Positions 18,549-27,468 of a stretch of DNA of 64,000 nucleotides are shown here, piece after piece. Within the stretch, counting starts at the first letter, position 1. Each line of letters opens with the position of its first letter. The notes below the pieces were generated by a model, which was given only the letters and a program-made list of their open reading frames with translations, made no database searches and was not told where the DNA came from. The DNA lies in NCBI RefSeq assembly GCF_036503815.1, contig NZ_AP027764.1, positions 3,348,001 through 3,412,000 of the forward strand. The letters are read 5' to 3'. Position numbers and translations under genes: made by a program. This DNA comes from Escherichia coli (GTDB lineage: Bacteria > Pseudomonadota > Gammaproteobacteria > Enterobacterales > Enterobacteriaceae).

Positions 18549-19946
18549 ATGCATCATCTTTCAAGGCTTGATAAAGCCTTTCTGCGCAAAGGGATCCAAC
18601 TTTCCCGCGCCAACAATATTGTTTCATTATGTCGTCCATCAGGAGCCAGTGCCCGCGTACTGCTGCCGGACGAACTGCCGCTGGAAGAAAAAGCAGTAAC
18701 ACAACTGCTTGATTTTGCAGAAGTGAAGCTACCAGACCACCCAGGTTATGTGCGCCAGACGTGCGCGACGCCAGATTTTCATCCCGGCAATGGCGTCCCC
18801 GTTGGCGCGGTGGTGGCCTCAACGCCGGATTTAGTCATTCCTGCGGCCATCGGCACCGATATTTCTTGTGGCATGCGGCTGCTGACGACCGGATTAACCC
18901 TTGAGCAAGCCGAAGCGAATAAAGAAATAATCACTCAGCGGTTAACACAAGTGTTACTGCAGAATGAGCGCGATGTTCCGTTATCCGCACGAGCGTTCAC
19001 CGCGCTTTTTGATGGCGGACCGGCAGATTGCATGTCGGCCTTGCCATCAGCAGGTCTCTGGACACGCACGAATATCCTCCGAATGGTACAAGAGATTGAC
19101 CGCTGCATTGGGCTTAACGAGCATAACAGTCATTCGCGTTATGCCCCACCCGCCCTGCTGGCAACGGACCGCGCATTACTCCGCGATCCTTGTCTGGGTA
19201 CGCCGGGTTCAGGTAATCATTTTATTGAACTTCAGGTGGTTGATAGCGTGGTCGATCGCCATGTGGCCTGGCAACAAGGGCTGAAAACGGGCGATATCGT
19301 GGTGATGATCCACAGTGGATCGCGAGATGTCGGCTTTTACGTCGGACGACGCTGGATGGACCGTGCCCGTGCTGAATGGCCCGCCGGGCATAAACACCCA
19401 CAAAGCGGGTTATATGGTCTGGCTGGTGGACTGGCGGAGGAATATCTACAAGCGATGGGAATGGCGGCACGTTACGCATGGTTAAATCGCGTGACCATTG
19501 CGGAAATGGTTCGCGTATGTTTTGCCGATTTATTTCATCAGGATGATTCACATCTGGTGGTGGATGTGCCGCATAACATCATCCTTCACGAGCATGATAT
19601 GAATATTCATCGCAAAGGTGCAACACCGGCACGCGCGGGCGATCTGGCGTTAATCCCCGGTTCCATGGGTGATTATTCCTGGCTTGCGGTTGGTTGCGGC
19701 AACCCGAAGTGGCTGTGGTCTTGCAGTCACGGAGCAGGACGCAGCCAGCGTCGGCAGGCCATGCGCTCACGCGCGACTGAAGAGTCAACGCTGCCGTGCC
19801 AATGCGTCACATTGCGCGAAGAACGACGTCTTGAAGAAGCGCCAGCGGCTTATAAAGATATTGGTCCGGTTATCGAAGCTCAACAAGAAGCCGGATTAAT
19901 TCAGCCAGCGGTTAGATTCCGACCGTGGTTAACATTTAAAGCATAA
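18549..19946 (+). CDS. RtcB-family RNA ligase (paralogue)
   Basis: A 465-residue member of the tRNA-splicing ligase RtcB family, which joins 2',3'-cyclic phosphate or 3'-phosphate ends to 5'-OH ends using GTP and Mn2+. Metal and guanylation residues are all present: TPDFHPGNG (74-82), GTDISCGM (Cys107), GTPGSGNHFIE, MIHSGSRDVG and the histidine-nucleophile motif SCSHGAGR. It is longer than canonical RtcB (408) and divergent from it, nearer the RtcB2 type. No rtcA, rtcR or prfH lies beside it. Its TAA stop overlaps the T-run of the sucD/SdhX terminator on the other strand. Its substrate is unknown. Confidence 0.88.
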   Translation: MHHLSRLDKAFLRKGIQLSRANNIVSLCRPSGASARVLLPDELPLEEKAVTQLLDFAEVKLPDHPGYVRQTCATPDFHPGNGVPVGAVVASTPDLVIPAAIGTDISCGMRLLTTGLTLEQAEANKEIITQRLTQVLLQNERDVPLSARAFTALFDGGPADCMSALPSAGLWTRTNILRMVQEIDRCIGLNEHNSHSRYAPPALLATDRALLRDPCLGTPGSGNHFIELQVVDSVVDRHVAWQQGLKTGDIVVMIHSGSRDVGFYVGRRWMDRARAEWPAGHKHPQSGLYGLAGGLAEEYLQAMGMAARYAWLNRVTIAEMVRVCFADLFHQDDSHLVVDVPHNIILHEHDMNIHRKGATPARAGDLALIPGSMGDYSWLAVGCGNPKWLWSCSHGAGRSQRRQAMRSRATEESTLPCQCVTLREERRLEEAPAAYKDIGPVIEAQQEAGLIQPAVRFRPWLTFKA

Positions 19947-19968
19947 AAAAGGCCATCATACGATGGCC
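19945..19968 (-). terminator. sucD / SdhX intrinsic terminator
   Basis: On the minus strand GGCCATC-GTAT-GATGGCC is followed directly by TTTTTT. This ends the long sdhCDAB-sucABCD transcript and forms the 3' end of the SdhX sRNA. The run of A on the plus strand overlaps the stop codon of the convergent RtcB-family gene. Confidence 0.85.
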
Positions 19969-20040
19969 AACCATGTCGAAACCGACAGCCCTTCGCCATT
20001 CCTGTAGAGGGAAGCGGCGAGGGCTATTTCTTATTACAGA
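19945..20040 (-). ncRNA. sdhX: SdhX (RybD) small RNA from the sucD 3' UTR
   Basis: The minus-strand 3' UTR of sucD contains a strong stem (AGCCCTCGCC ... GGCGAAGGGCT, positions 19987-20025) followed by the terminator hairpin and U-run. This matches my memory of SdhX/RybD, an Hfq-binding sRNA cleaved from the sdh-suc mRNA that adjusts acetate metabolism, for example ackA. The 5' end is set by processing, so the start given is approximate. Confidence 0.75.
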
Positions 20041-20043
20041 TAT

Positions 20044-20913
20044 TTATTTCAAAACAGTTTTCAGTGCTTCACCGATATCCGCCAGGCTGCGAACGGTTTT
20101 CACGCCTGCGGCTTCCAGAGCAGCAAATTTCTCATCCGCAGTCCCTTTCCCACCGGCAATGATCGCACCCGCGTGGCCCATACGTTTGCCTTTCGGCGCA
20201 GTTACACCAGCGATGTAACCTACAACTGGCTTGGTAACGTGCTCTTTGATGTACGCAGCCGCTTCTTCTTCAGCGCTACCGCCGATCTCACCGATCATCA
20301 CGATCGCTTCGGTCTGCGGATCTTTTTCGAACATTTCGAGGATGTCGATAAAGTTAGAGCCAGGGATCGGGTCGCCGCCGATACCGACACAGGTCGACTG
20401 ACCGAAACCGTAATCCGTGGTCTGTTTAACCGCTTCATAGGTCAGTGTACCGGAACGGGAAACGATACCCACTTTACCCGGTTTGTGAATGTGACCCGGC
20501 TGGATGCCGATTTTACATTCACCCGGAGTGATAACGCCTGGGCAGTTCGGGCCGATCATGCGTACGCCAGCTTCGTCCAGTTTCACTTTCACGGTCAGCA
20601 TATCCAGCGTCGGGATGCCTTCAGTGATGGTGATAATCAGTTTGATGCCTGCATCGATGGCTTCCAGAATGGAGTCTTTGCAGAACGGTGCTGGTACGTA
20701 GATAACAGAAGCGGTAGCGCCAGTAGCAGCAACGGCTTCACGCACGGTGTTGAACACCGGCAGGCCGAGGTGGGTAGTACCGCCTTTACCTGGGGTTACG
20801 CCGCCAACCATTTTGGTGCCGTATGCAATGGCCTGTTCAGAGTGGAAAGTCCCCTGGCTACCAGTAAAGCCCTGGCAGATAACCTTGGTGTTTTTATCAA
20901 TTAAAATGGACAT
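20044..20913 (-). CDS. sucD: Succinyl-CoA synthetase alpha subunit
   Basis: A 289-residue alpha subunit of succinyl-CoA synthetase, which interconverts succinyl-CoA and succinate with ATP formation. The CoA-binding Rossmann domain starts at [14 protein letters not shown] (residues 16-29). The phosphorylated active-site histidine is in GHAGAI near residue 246. Its ATG shares one base with the sucC stop. Last gene of the sdhCDAB-sucABCD operon. Confidence 0.98.
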
Positions 20914-22079
20914 TATTTCCCCTCCACTGCGGCAACAACCTGCTGAGCTGCATCAGTCAGACCTTTTGCTGCAATAATATTCAGGCCGCTGTCAGCCAGT
21001 TTCTTCGCGCCGAGTTCGGCGTTGTTACCTTCCAGACGTACCACGACCGGTACGTTAACACCCACTTCCGCTACCGCGCCGATGATACCGTCAGCGATCA
21101 GGTCGCAACGAACGATACCACCGAAGATGTTAACCAGAACGGCTTTCACTTTGTCGTCAGAGAGGATGATTTTGAACGCTTCGGTTACACGTTCTTTGGT
21201 TGCGCCACCGCCAACGTCCAGGAAGTTAGCTGGTTCGCCACCGTGCAGTTTAACGATGTCCATGGTACCCATCGCCAGACCTGCGCCGTTAACCATACAA
21301 CCGATGTTACCGTCCAGCGCAACGTAGTTCAGTTCCCACTGTGCAGCCTGTGCTTCACGTGGATCTTCCTGCGACTGGTCTCGCATTTCGCGCAGATCAG
21401 GCTGGCGGAACAGTGCGTTGCCATCAGCACCCAGTTTACCGTCGAGGCAGATCAGATCGCCCTGTTTGGTAATAACCAGCGGGTTAATTTCGATAAGAGC
21501 AAGGTCGCGCTCAAGGAAAATGGTCGCCAGACCCATGAAAATTTTGGTGAACTGTTGAACCAGTTTACCTTCCAGGCCCAGTTTGAACGCCAGCTCGCGT
21601 CCCTGATACGGCATCGGGCCAGTCAGCGGATCAAGCGCAACTTTGTGGATCAGGTGCGGAGTTTCTTCCGCCACTTTTTCGATTTCCACGCCGCCTTCAG
21701 TGGAGGCCATAAAGACCACGCGACGGGAACTACGGTCTACAACGGCACCAAGATACAGCTCTTTAGCGATATCGGTCGCTGCTTCAACCAGAATCTGGTT
21801 AACCGGTTGGCCATTAGCATCTGTTTGATACGTTACCAGACGCTTGCCCAGCCAGTTTTCTGCAAAAGCACGGATGTCTTCTTTGCTGTTTACAACTTTC
21901 ACACCGCCCGCTTTACCGCGGCCACCAGCGTGAACCTGACATTTCACTACCCACGGACCGGCACCGATTTTTGAAGCGGCTTCTTCTGCTTCGCGCGGAG
22001 TAGTACAGGCATAACCCACCGGTGCTGGTAAGCCATAGCGGGCAAACAGTTGTTTTGCCTGATATTCATGTAAGTTCAT
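20913..22079 (-). CDS. sucC: Succinyl-CoA synthetase beta subunit
   Basis: A 388-residue ATP-grasp beta subunit. The nucleotide-binding N-terminal half includes [16 protein letters not shown] near residue 46, and the C-terminal half has the phosphohistidine-facing loop GGIVRCD near 322. Forms an alpha2beta2 enzyme with SucD. One-base overlap with sucD. It is separated from sucB by a 270-bp spacer filled with REP sequences. Confidence 0.98.
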
Positions 22080-22162
22080 GTGTTCTGTCCATCCTTCAGT
22101 AATCGTTATCTTTTAAACCGTAGACCGAATATTTCGTATCGCTTCCGGGTATTGTCGGTCAC

Positions 22163-22306
22163 CCGTAGGCCTGATAAGACGCGCAAGCGTCGCATCAGGC
22201 ATCGCTTGTCGGATGCGGCGCGAGCGCCTTATCCGACCTACATTGATGGTCCCCGTAGGCCTGATAAGACGCGTCAGCGTCGCATCAGGCTTCAATTGCC
22301 GGAGAA
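22163..22306. repeat. BIME (three REP units) between sucB and sucC
   Basis: Units GCCTGATAAGACGCGCAAGCGTCGCATCAGGC, GTCGGATGCGGCGCGAGCGCCTTATCCGAC and GCCTGATAAGACGCGTCAGCGTCGCATCAGGC are three palindromic REP sequences in alternating type. Such elements stabilise upstream mRNA against 3' exonucleases and bind Pol I/gyrase. Here the position inside the operon would protect the sucAB part of the transcript. Confidence 0.88.
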
Positions 22307-22353
22307 AGCGATAATGCCTCATTCGGTCTACAGTGCAGGTGAAACTTAAACTA

Positions 22354-23571
22354 CTACACGTCCAGCAGCAGACGCGTCGGATCTTCCAGCAACTCTTTGA
22401 TCGTTACCAGGAAGCCCACGGACTCGCGACCATCGATCAGACGGTGATCGTAGGACAGCGCCAGGTACATCATCGGCAGGATCTCAACCTGACCATTCAC
22501 TGCCATCGGACGATCTTTGATAGCGTGCATACCCAGAATTGCGCTCTGCGGCGGGTTGATGATAGGCGTAGACATCAGGGAACCGAACACACCACCGTTG
22601 GTGATGGTGAAGTTACCACCAGTCAGATCTTCAACCGTCAGCTTGCCGTCACGGCCTTTAACTGCCAGCTCTTTAATTTTCTTCTCGATATCTGCCATGC
22701 CGAGGGTATCGACATCACGCAGAACCGGCGTCACCAGGCCGCGCGGCGTAGATACCGCCATGCTGACGTCAAAATAGTTGTGGTAAACCACATCATCGCC
22801 GTCGATAGAAGCATTCACTTCCGGGTAACGTTTCAGGGCTTCAACCACCGCTTTCACGTAGAAGGACATAAAGCCCAGACGGATGCCGTGGCGTTTTTCA
22901 AACACTTCACCGTACTGCTTACGCAGATCCATAATCGGCTTCATGTTGACTTCGTTGAACGTGGTCAGCATGGCAGTAGAGTTTTTCGCTTCCAGCAGAC
23001 GCTCTGCCACACGCTTACGCAGGCGAGTCATCGGGACACGTTTTTCGCTACGTGCAGCCAGAGCCGGTTGCGCCGCGGGAGCCGCAGCTGCTGGTGCAGA
23101 CTCTTTCGCCGGGGCTTTCGCCAGATGTTTTTCCACATCTTCACGGGTCAGACGACCACCTACACCGGTGCCTTTAATGGCGCTGGCATCAAGATTGTGT
23201 TCAGCCAAAAGGCGACGGATCGCCGGGCTTAACGCATCGTTGTTTTGCTCTTCCAGAGACGCTTGTTGGCGTTGTGCCGGAGTGGACGCTTTCTCTTCAG
23301 CTTTAGCGCTGGTTTCTTTCCCGGCGCTGTTGCCTTCACGCAGGCGACCAAGGATCTGACGAGACGTTACGGTTGTACCTTCATCTTCCAGAACCGCATC
23401 CAGAATGCCGTCTGCTGATGCCGGTACTTCCAGTACCACTTTGTCAGTTTCGATTTCTACCAGCACTTCATCACGTACGACTGCGTCGCCGGGTTTTTTA
23501 TGCCAGGTTGCGACGGTGGCATCGGCTACGGATTCAGGCAGGTCAGGGACCAGAATATCTACGCTACTCAT
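22354..23571 (-). CDS. sucB: 2-oxoglutarate dehydrogenase E2, dihydrolipoyl succinyltransferase
   Basis: The 405-residue core of the 2-oxoglutarate dehydrogenase complex. The lipoyl domain is at residues 3-77, with the lipoylated Lys in EIETDKVVLEV near 43. The E1/E3 subunit-binding domain is about 113-150 (SPAIRRLLAEHNLDASAIKG), after an Ala-rich linker. The acyltransferase domain carries the catalytic SYDHRLIDGRE near 375. It starts 14 bp after sucA in the same operon. Confidence 0.98.
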   Translation of the reverse strand: MSSVDILVPDLPESVADATVATWHKKPGDAVVRDEVLVEIETDKVVLEVPASADGILDAVLEDEGTTVTSRQILGRLREGNSAGKETSAKAEEKASTPAQRQQASLEEQNNDALSPAIRRLLAEHNLDASAIKGTGVGGRLTREDVEKHLAKAPAKESAPAAAAPAAQPALAARSEKRVPMTRLRKRVAERLLEAKNSTAMLTTFNEVNMKPIMDLRKQYGEVFEKRHGIRLGFMSFYVKAVVEALKRYPEVNASIDGDDVVYHNYFDVSMAVSTPRGLVTPVLRDVDTLGMADIEKKIKELAVKGRDGKLTVEDLTGGNFTITNGGVFGSLMSTPIINPPQSAILGMHAIKDRPMAVNGQVEILPMMYLALSYDHRLIDGRESVGFLVTIKELLEDPTRLLLDV

Positions 23572-23585
23572 TGTGTATCCTTTAT

Positions 23586-26387
23586 TTATTCGACGTTCAG
23601 CGCGTCATTAACCAGATCTTGTTGCTGTTTCTGGTGAACGGACATATACCCTACCGCCGGAGAGGCGGAGGCCGGGCGGCCTGCATAACGCAGAGAAGCC
23701 CCAAACGGAATCACTTCACGGAAATGATGCTGGCTGCAGTACCATGCGCCCTGGTTGAGCGGCTCTTCCTGGCACCAGACAAAATCCTTGACGTGAGCAA
23801 ACTGCTGCAACACTTCCTGCATCGCTTTATGCGGGAACGGATAGAGTTGCTCGATACGCACGATGGCGACATCGTGTTGATTGTTCTTACGGCGTTGTTC
23901 CAGCAGATCGTAATAAACCTTACCAGAACACATCACTACGCGCTTCACGCCCTTCGGATCAAGCTCGTCGATTTCACCGATGGCTGGCAGGAAGGTACCG
24001 TTCGCCAGTTCTTCGAGGCTGGAAACCGCCAGCGGATGACGCAGCAGGGATTTCGGCGACATCACCACCAGCGGACGACGCATCCCGCGCAGCGCCTGAC
24101 GACGCAACATATGGTAAACCTGTGCCGGGGTAGACGGTACGCACACCTGCATGTTTTGTTCAGCACAAAGTTGCAGATAACGTTCCAGACGCGCGGAGGA
24201 GTGCTCCGGCCCCTGCCCTTCATACCCGTGCGGCAGCAGCATTACCAGACCACACATCCGGCCCCATTTTTGTTCGCCAGAGGAGATGAACTGGTCGATA
24301 ACCACCTGCGCACCGTTGGCAAAGTCACCAAACTGCGCTTCCCAGATGGTCAGCGTGCGCGGCTCTGCGGTGGCATAACCGTATTCAAACGCCAGCACTG
24401 CTTCTTCAGACAGTACGGAGTCCCAGACGCGGAACGCGCCCTGACCATTATGGATATGTTGCAGGGGCGTGTAAGTGGAACCGTTGGACTGGTTGTGGAT
24501 CACCGCATGGCGATGGAAGAAGGTACCGCGACCGGAGTCTTCACCCGACAGGCGGACCGGAATGCCTTCATCAACCAGCGTGGCGTAAGCGAGGTTTTCC
24601 GCGCCGCCCCAGTCGAACAGTTTCTCACCGGCAGCCATTGCCTGGCGATCGCCATAAATCTTGGCAACGCGAGACTGCATTTCAACCGCTTCCGGCACCG
24701 TACTGATACGTTTAGCCAATTCCTGCAGGCGCTTCATCTCAACTTTGTTCGGGTACTCTTCGTCCCATTCGTGGTTGAGGTACGGCGACCATGTGAAAGA
24801 GTGCATGTTCATCGGACGCCACTCTGCTACCACGCAATCGCCAGCATCCAGCGCATCGCGGTACAGGTTAACCATCTCGGTGGCATCTTCCAGCGTCGCC
24901 ACTTTTTCCTGCTCCAGCTTGTCTGCGTAGATTTTGCGCGGCGTTGGATGTTTTTTGATTTTCTGATACATCAGCGGCTGGGTTGCGCTCGGCTCGTCGG
25001 CTTCGTTGTGGCCGTGACGGCGGTAGCACACCAGATCGATGAAGACATCACGTTTAAAGGTGTTACGGAAATCGAGCGCCAGACGGGTCACAAAGGCAAC
25101 GGCTTCCGGATCATCCGCATTAACGTGGAAAATCGGTGCCTGTACCATCTTGCCGATATCAGTACAGTACGGCGTAGAACGGGCATCCAGCGGGTTAGAG
25201 GTGGTGAAGCCAACCTGGTTGTTGATAACGATACGTACCGTACCGCCAACTTCATAACCACGCGCTTTCGACATGTTCAGGGTTTCCTGAACCACGCCCT
25301 GCCCGGTCACTGCGGCGTCACCGTGGATGGTGATTGGCAGCACTTTGTTGCTGCTCGGCTCGTCGAGTCTGTCCAGACGGGCACGAACAGAACCGATAAC
25401 TACCGGGCTTACAATCTCAAGGTGAGACGGGTTAAACGCCAGCGCCAGGTGAACCAGGCCGCCATCGGTCTGGAAGTCAGACGAGAAGCCCATGTGGTAT
25501 TTCACGTCGCCCGTGCCGAGGTGTTCTTTATGTTTACCGGCAAATTCGTCGAACAAATCTTGCGGTTTTTTACCCAGCACGTTAACCAGCACGTTCAGAC
25601 GACCACGGTGCGCCATCCCAAGAACCACTTCACGGGTGCCGCTATTGCCAGCATGGCGGATCATCTCTTTAAGCATCGGGATTAACGCGTCACCGCCTTC
25701 CAGCGAGAAGCGTTTTGCGCCAGGGAATTTTGCGCCGAGGTAACGTTCAAGGCCTTCAGCGGCGGTCAGTTCGCTTAAGAAGCGTTTTTTCTCTTCGCTA
25801 TTGAAAGTCGCGCGACCAGACTCGATACGCTGTTGGATCCAGCGTTTTTCTTCGGTGCTGGTAATGTGCATGTACTCGGCACCAATCGGGCCGCAGTAGG
25901 TTTGCTTGAGGGCTTCCAGCAGCTCGCCGAGTTTCATGGTTTCTTTGCCGCTGGCAAATGAACCGACGTTGAAGGTCTCCTGGAAGTCTGCTTCGGTCAG
26001 ATCGTGGAAAGACGGATCCAGATCGGCCACTTTATCTTGCTGCCACAGTCCCAGCGGATCGAGATTCGCATGCTGGTGACCGCGGAAGCGGTATGCGTTA
26101 ATGAGCTGCAGGACTTTAACCTGCTTCACATTGGTGTCAGGGTCGGAGATCGTTGAAGAGTAACGTGAAGCGTCTTTCGCCAGGCGGCGGAAATATTCAC
26201 GCGTTTGAGAGTGGAATTGATCCGGTTTGACTCCCGTACCAGGTAACTGCTGGAACGTCGAACGCCAGTTAGCGTCAACCGAGTCAGGATCGGTTAAGAA
26301 GTCTTCATAGAGCTGTTCTATCCAGCTCTGGTTTGCGCCAGAGAGGTAAGAAGAGTCCAACCAGGCTTTCAAAGCGCTGTTCTGCAT
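23586..26387 (-). CDS. sucA: 2-oxoglutarate dehydrogenase E1
   Basis: A 933-residue thiamine-diphosphate decarboxylase that commits 2-oxoglutarate to succinyl-CoA. The N-terminal segment carries the E2-binding region. ThDP/Mg-binding motifs are visible around VLGMAHRGRLNVLVN (about 255-269) and HGDAAVTGQGVVQETLN (about 370). The transketolase-like C-terminal half contains EFGYATAEPRTLTIWEAQFGDFANGAQ. Full length. The 350-bp spacer upstream, towards sdhB, holds tandem BIMEs and the internal suc promoter region. Confidence 0.98.
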   Translation of the reverse strand: MQNSALKAWLDSSYLSGANQSWIEQLYEDFLTDPDSVDANWRSTFQQLPGTGVKPDQFHSQTREYFRRLAKDASRYSSTISDPDTNVKQVKVLQLINAYRFRGHQHANLDPLGLWQQDKVADLDPSFHDLTEADFQETFNVGSFASGKETMKLGELLEALKQTYCGPIGAEYMHITSTEEKRWIQQRIESGRATFNSEEKKRFLSELTAAEGLERYLGAKFPGAKRFSLEGGDALIPMLKEMIRHAGNSGTREVVLGMAHRGRLNVLVNVLGKKPQDLFDEFAGKHKEHLGTGDVKYHMGFSSDFQTDGGLVHLALAFNPSHLEIVSPVVIGSVRARLDRLDEPSSNKVLPITIHGDAAVTGQGVVQETLNMSKARGYEVGGTVRIVINNQVGFTTSNPLDARSTPYCTDIGKMVQAPIFHVNADDPEAVAFVTRLALDFRNTFKRDVFIDLVCYRRHGHNEADEPSATQPLMYQKIKKHPTPRKIYADKLEQEKVATLEDATEMVNLYRDALDAGDCVVAEWRPMNMHSFTWSPYLNHEWDEEYPNKVEMKRLQELAKRISTVPEAVEMQSRVAKIYGDRQAMAAGEKLFDWGGAENLAYATLVDEGIPVRLSGEDSGRGTFFHRHAVIHNQSNGSTYTPLQHIHNGQGAFRVWDSVLSEEAVLAFEYGYATAEPRTLTIWEAQFGDFANGAQVVIDQFISSGEQKWGRMCGLVMLLPHGYEGQGPEHSSARLERYLQLCAEQNMQVCVPSTPAQVYHMLRRQALRGMRRPLVVMSPKSLLRHPLAVSSLEELANGTFLPAIGEIDELDPKGVKRVVMCSGKVYYDLLEQRRKNNQHDVAIVRIEQLYPFPHKAMQEVLQQFAHVKDFVWCQEEPLNQGAWYCSQHHFREVIPFGASLRYAGRPASASPAVGYMSVHQKQQQDLVNDALNVE

Positions 26388-26544
26388 CGTGATCCCTTAA
26401 GCATCTTTTTTATGCTTACTTCGCCGTGGATACTACCACGCACAGTGATGTGCGTGCCGGGGTTCACTTGCGAGCTCTTGTCTACGTAGTGGCTCGCGAA
26501 GGAACCTTTAAAAACTGTCTTAGTGTCAGGGGCAGTTTTTAAAG

Positions 26545-26736
26545 ATTTCCTGCATTTCTTTTGTAGGCCGGATAAGGCATTCACGCCGCATCCGGCCCTG
26601 GTTGCCTGATGCGACGCTTGCGCGTCTTATCAGGCCTACGATTTCTGCATTTCTTTTGTAGGCCGGATAAGGCGTTCACGCCGCATCCGGCCCTGGTTGC
26701 CTGATGCGACGCTTGTGCGTCTTATCAGGCCTGGGT
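26545..26736. repeat. Tandemly duplicated BIME between sdhB and sucA
   Basis: Two near-identical units of about 95 bp (26546-26640 and 26641-26734) each contain a GCCGGATAAGGC-TTCACGCCGCATCCGGC REP and a GCCTGATGCGACGC-TTG-GCGTCTTATCAGGC REP, joined by CCTGGTT. They differ at only about five positions. The second unit ends at the sdhB stop codon. They probably set mRNA stability at the sdh/suc boundary. Confidence 0.9.
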
Positions 26737-27453
26737 TTACGCATTACGTTGCAACAACATCGACTTGATATGGCCGATAGCGCGCGTCGGGTTCAGCCCT
26801 TTCGGACATACACTGACGCAGTTCATGATGCTGTGACAGCGGAATACACTGAATGCATCGCTCAAACCGTCGAGGCGGCTGTCAGTCTCGGTATCACGGC
26901 TATCGATCAGGAAACGATATGCCGCTAACAAGCCTGCCGGGCCGATAAACTTATCGGGATTCCACCAGAAAGACGGACAAGAGGTTGAACAACATGCGCA
27001 GAGAATACATTCATACAGCCCGTCGAGTTTTTCGCGCTGCTCTGGCATCTGTAAATGCTCACGAGCTGGCGGATTTTGTCCATTATTCAACAGGTAAGGC
27101 TTAATTTTCTCATATTGCGCATAGAATTGTCCCATGTCTACCACCAAATCGCGGATCACCGGTAAACCTGGCAGCGGGCGAATCACAATCTTCTTGCCCG
27201 GCTGGTTGAGTGCCGAAATCGGGGTAATACAGGCCAGACCATTCTTGCCATTCATGTTCAGACCGTCGGAACCGCACACACCTTCACGGCAGGAGCGGCG
27301 GAACGACAGGCTGGGATCTTTCTCTTTCAACTGGATAAGCGCATCCAGCAGCATCATGTCGCGACCTTCTTCCGCTTCCAGGGTGTAATCCTGCATACGC
27401 GGAGCATCATCAACATCCGGGTTATAGCGATAAATTGAAAACTCGAGTCTCAT
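26737..27453 (-). CDS. sdhB: Succinate dehydrogenase iron-sulfur subunit
   Basis: The 238-residue electron-transfer subunit of complex II. The [2Fe-2S] ligands lie in CREGVCGSDGLNMNGKNGLAC (from about residue 55), the [4Fe-4S] ligands in CILCACCSTSC (about 149) and the [3Fe-4S] ligands in CHSIMNCVSVCPKG (about 206). It passes electrons from SdhA to ubiquinone at SdhCD. It starts 15 bp after sdhA. Its stop abuts the duplicated BIME. Confidence 0.98.
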   Translation of the reverse strand: MRLEFSIYRYNPDVDDAPRMQDYTLEAEEGRDMMLLDALIQLKEKDPSLSFRRSCREGVCGSDGLNMNGKNGLACITPISALNQPGKKIVIRPLPGLPVIRDLVVDMGQFYAQYEKIKPYLLNNGQNPPAREHLQMPEQREKLDGLYECILCACCSTSCPSFWWNPDKFIGPAGLLAAYRFLIDSRDTETDSRLDGLSDAFSVFRCHSIMNCVSVCPKGLNPTRAIGHIKSMLLQRNA

Positions 27454-27468
27454 TTTCCTGTCTCCGCA

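Noticed and set aside
17019..20043. Attachment site or integrase remnant at the right island edge
   Set aside because: No tRNA, direct repeat or integrase-like frame found; only the palindromic repeat and the RtcB-family gene are present.
20173..23232. Long plus-strand open frames opposite sucD, sucC and sucB (about 240-300 codons)
   Set aside because: Typical antisense shadows of highly expressed genes; composition is unlike proteins and there are no start signals.
23373..25685. 770-codon open frame antisense to sucA
   Set aside because: It mirrors the codon structure of sucA, is rich in His/Arg/Gln, has no domain or ribosome site, and sucA is clearly the real gene.
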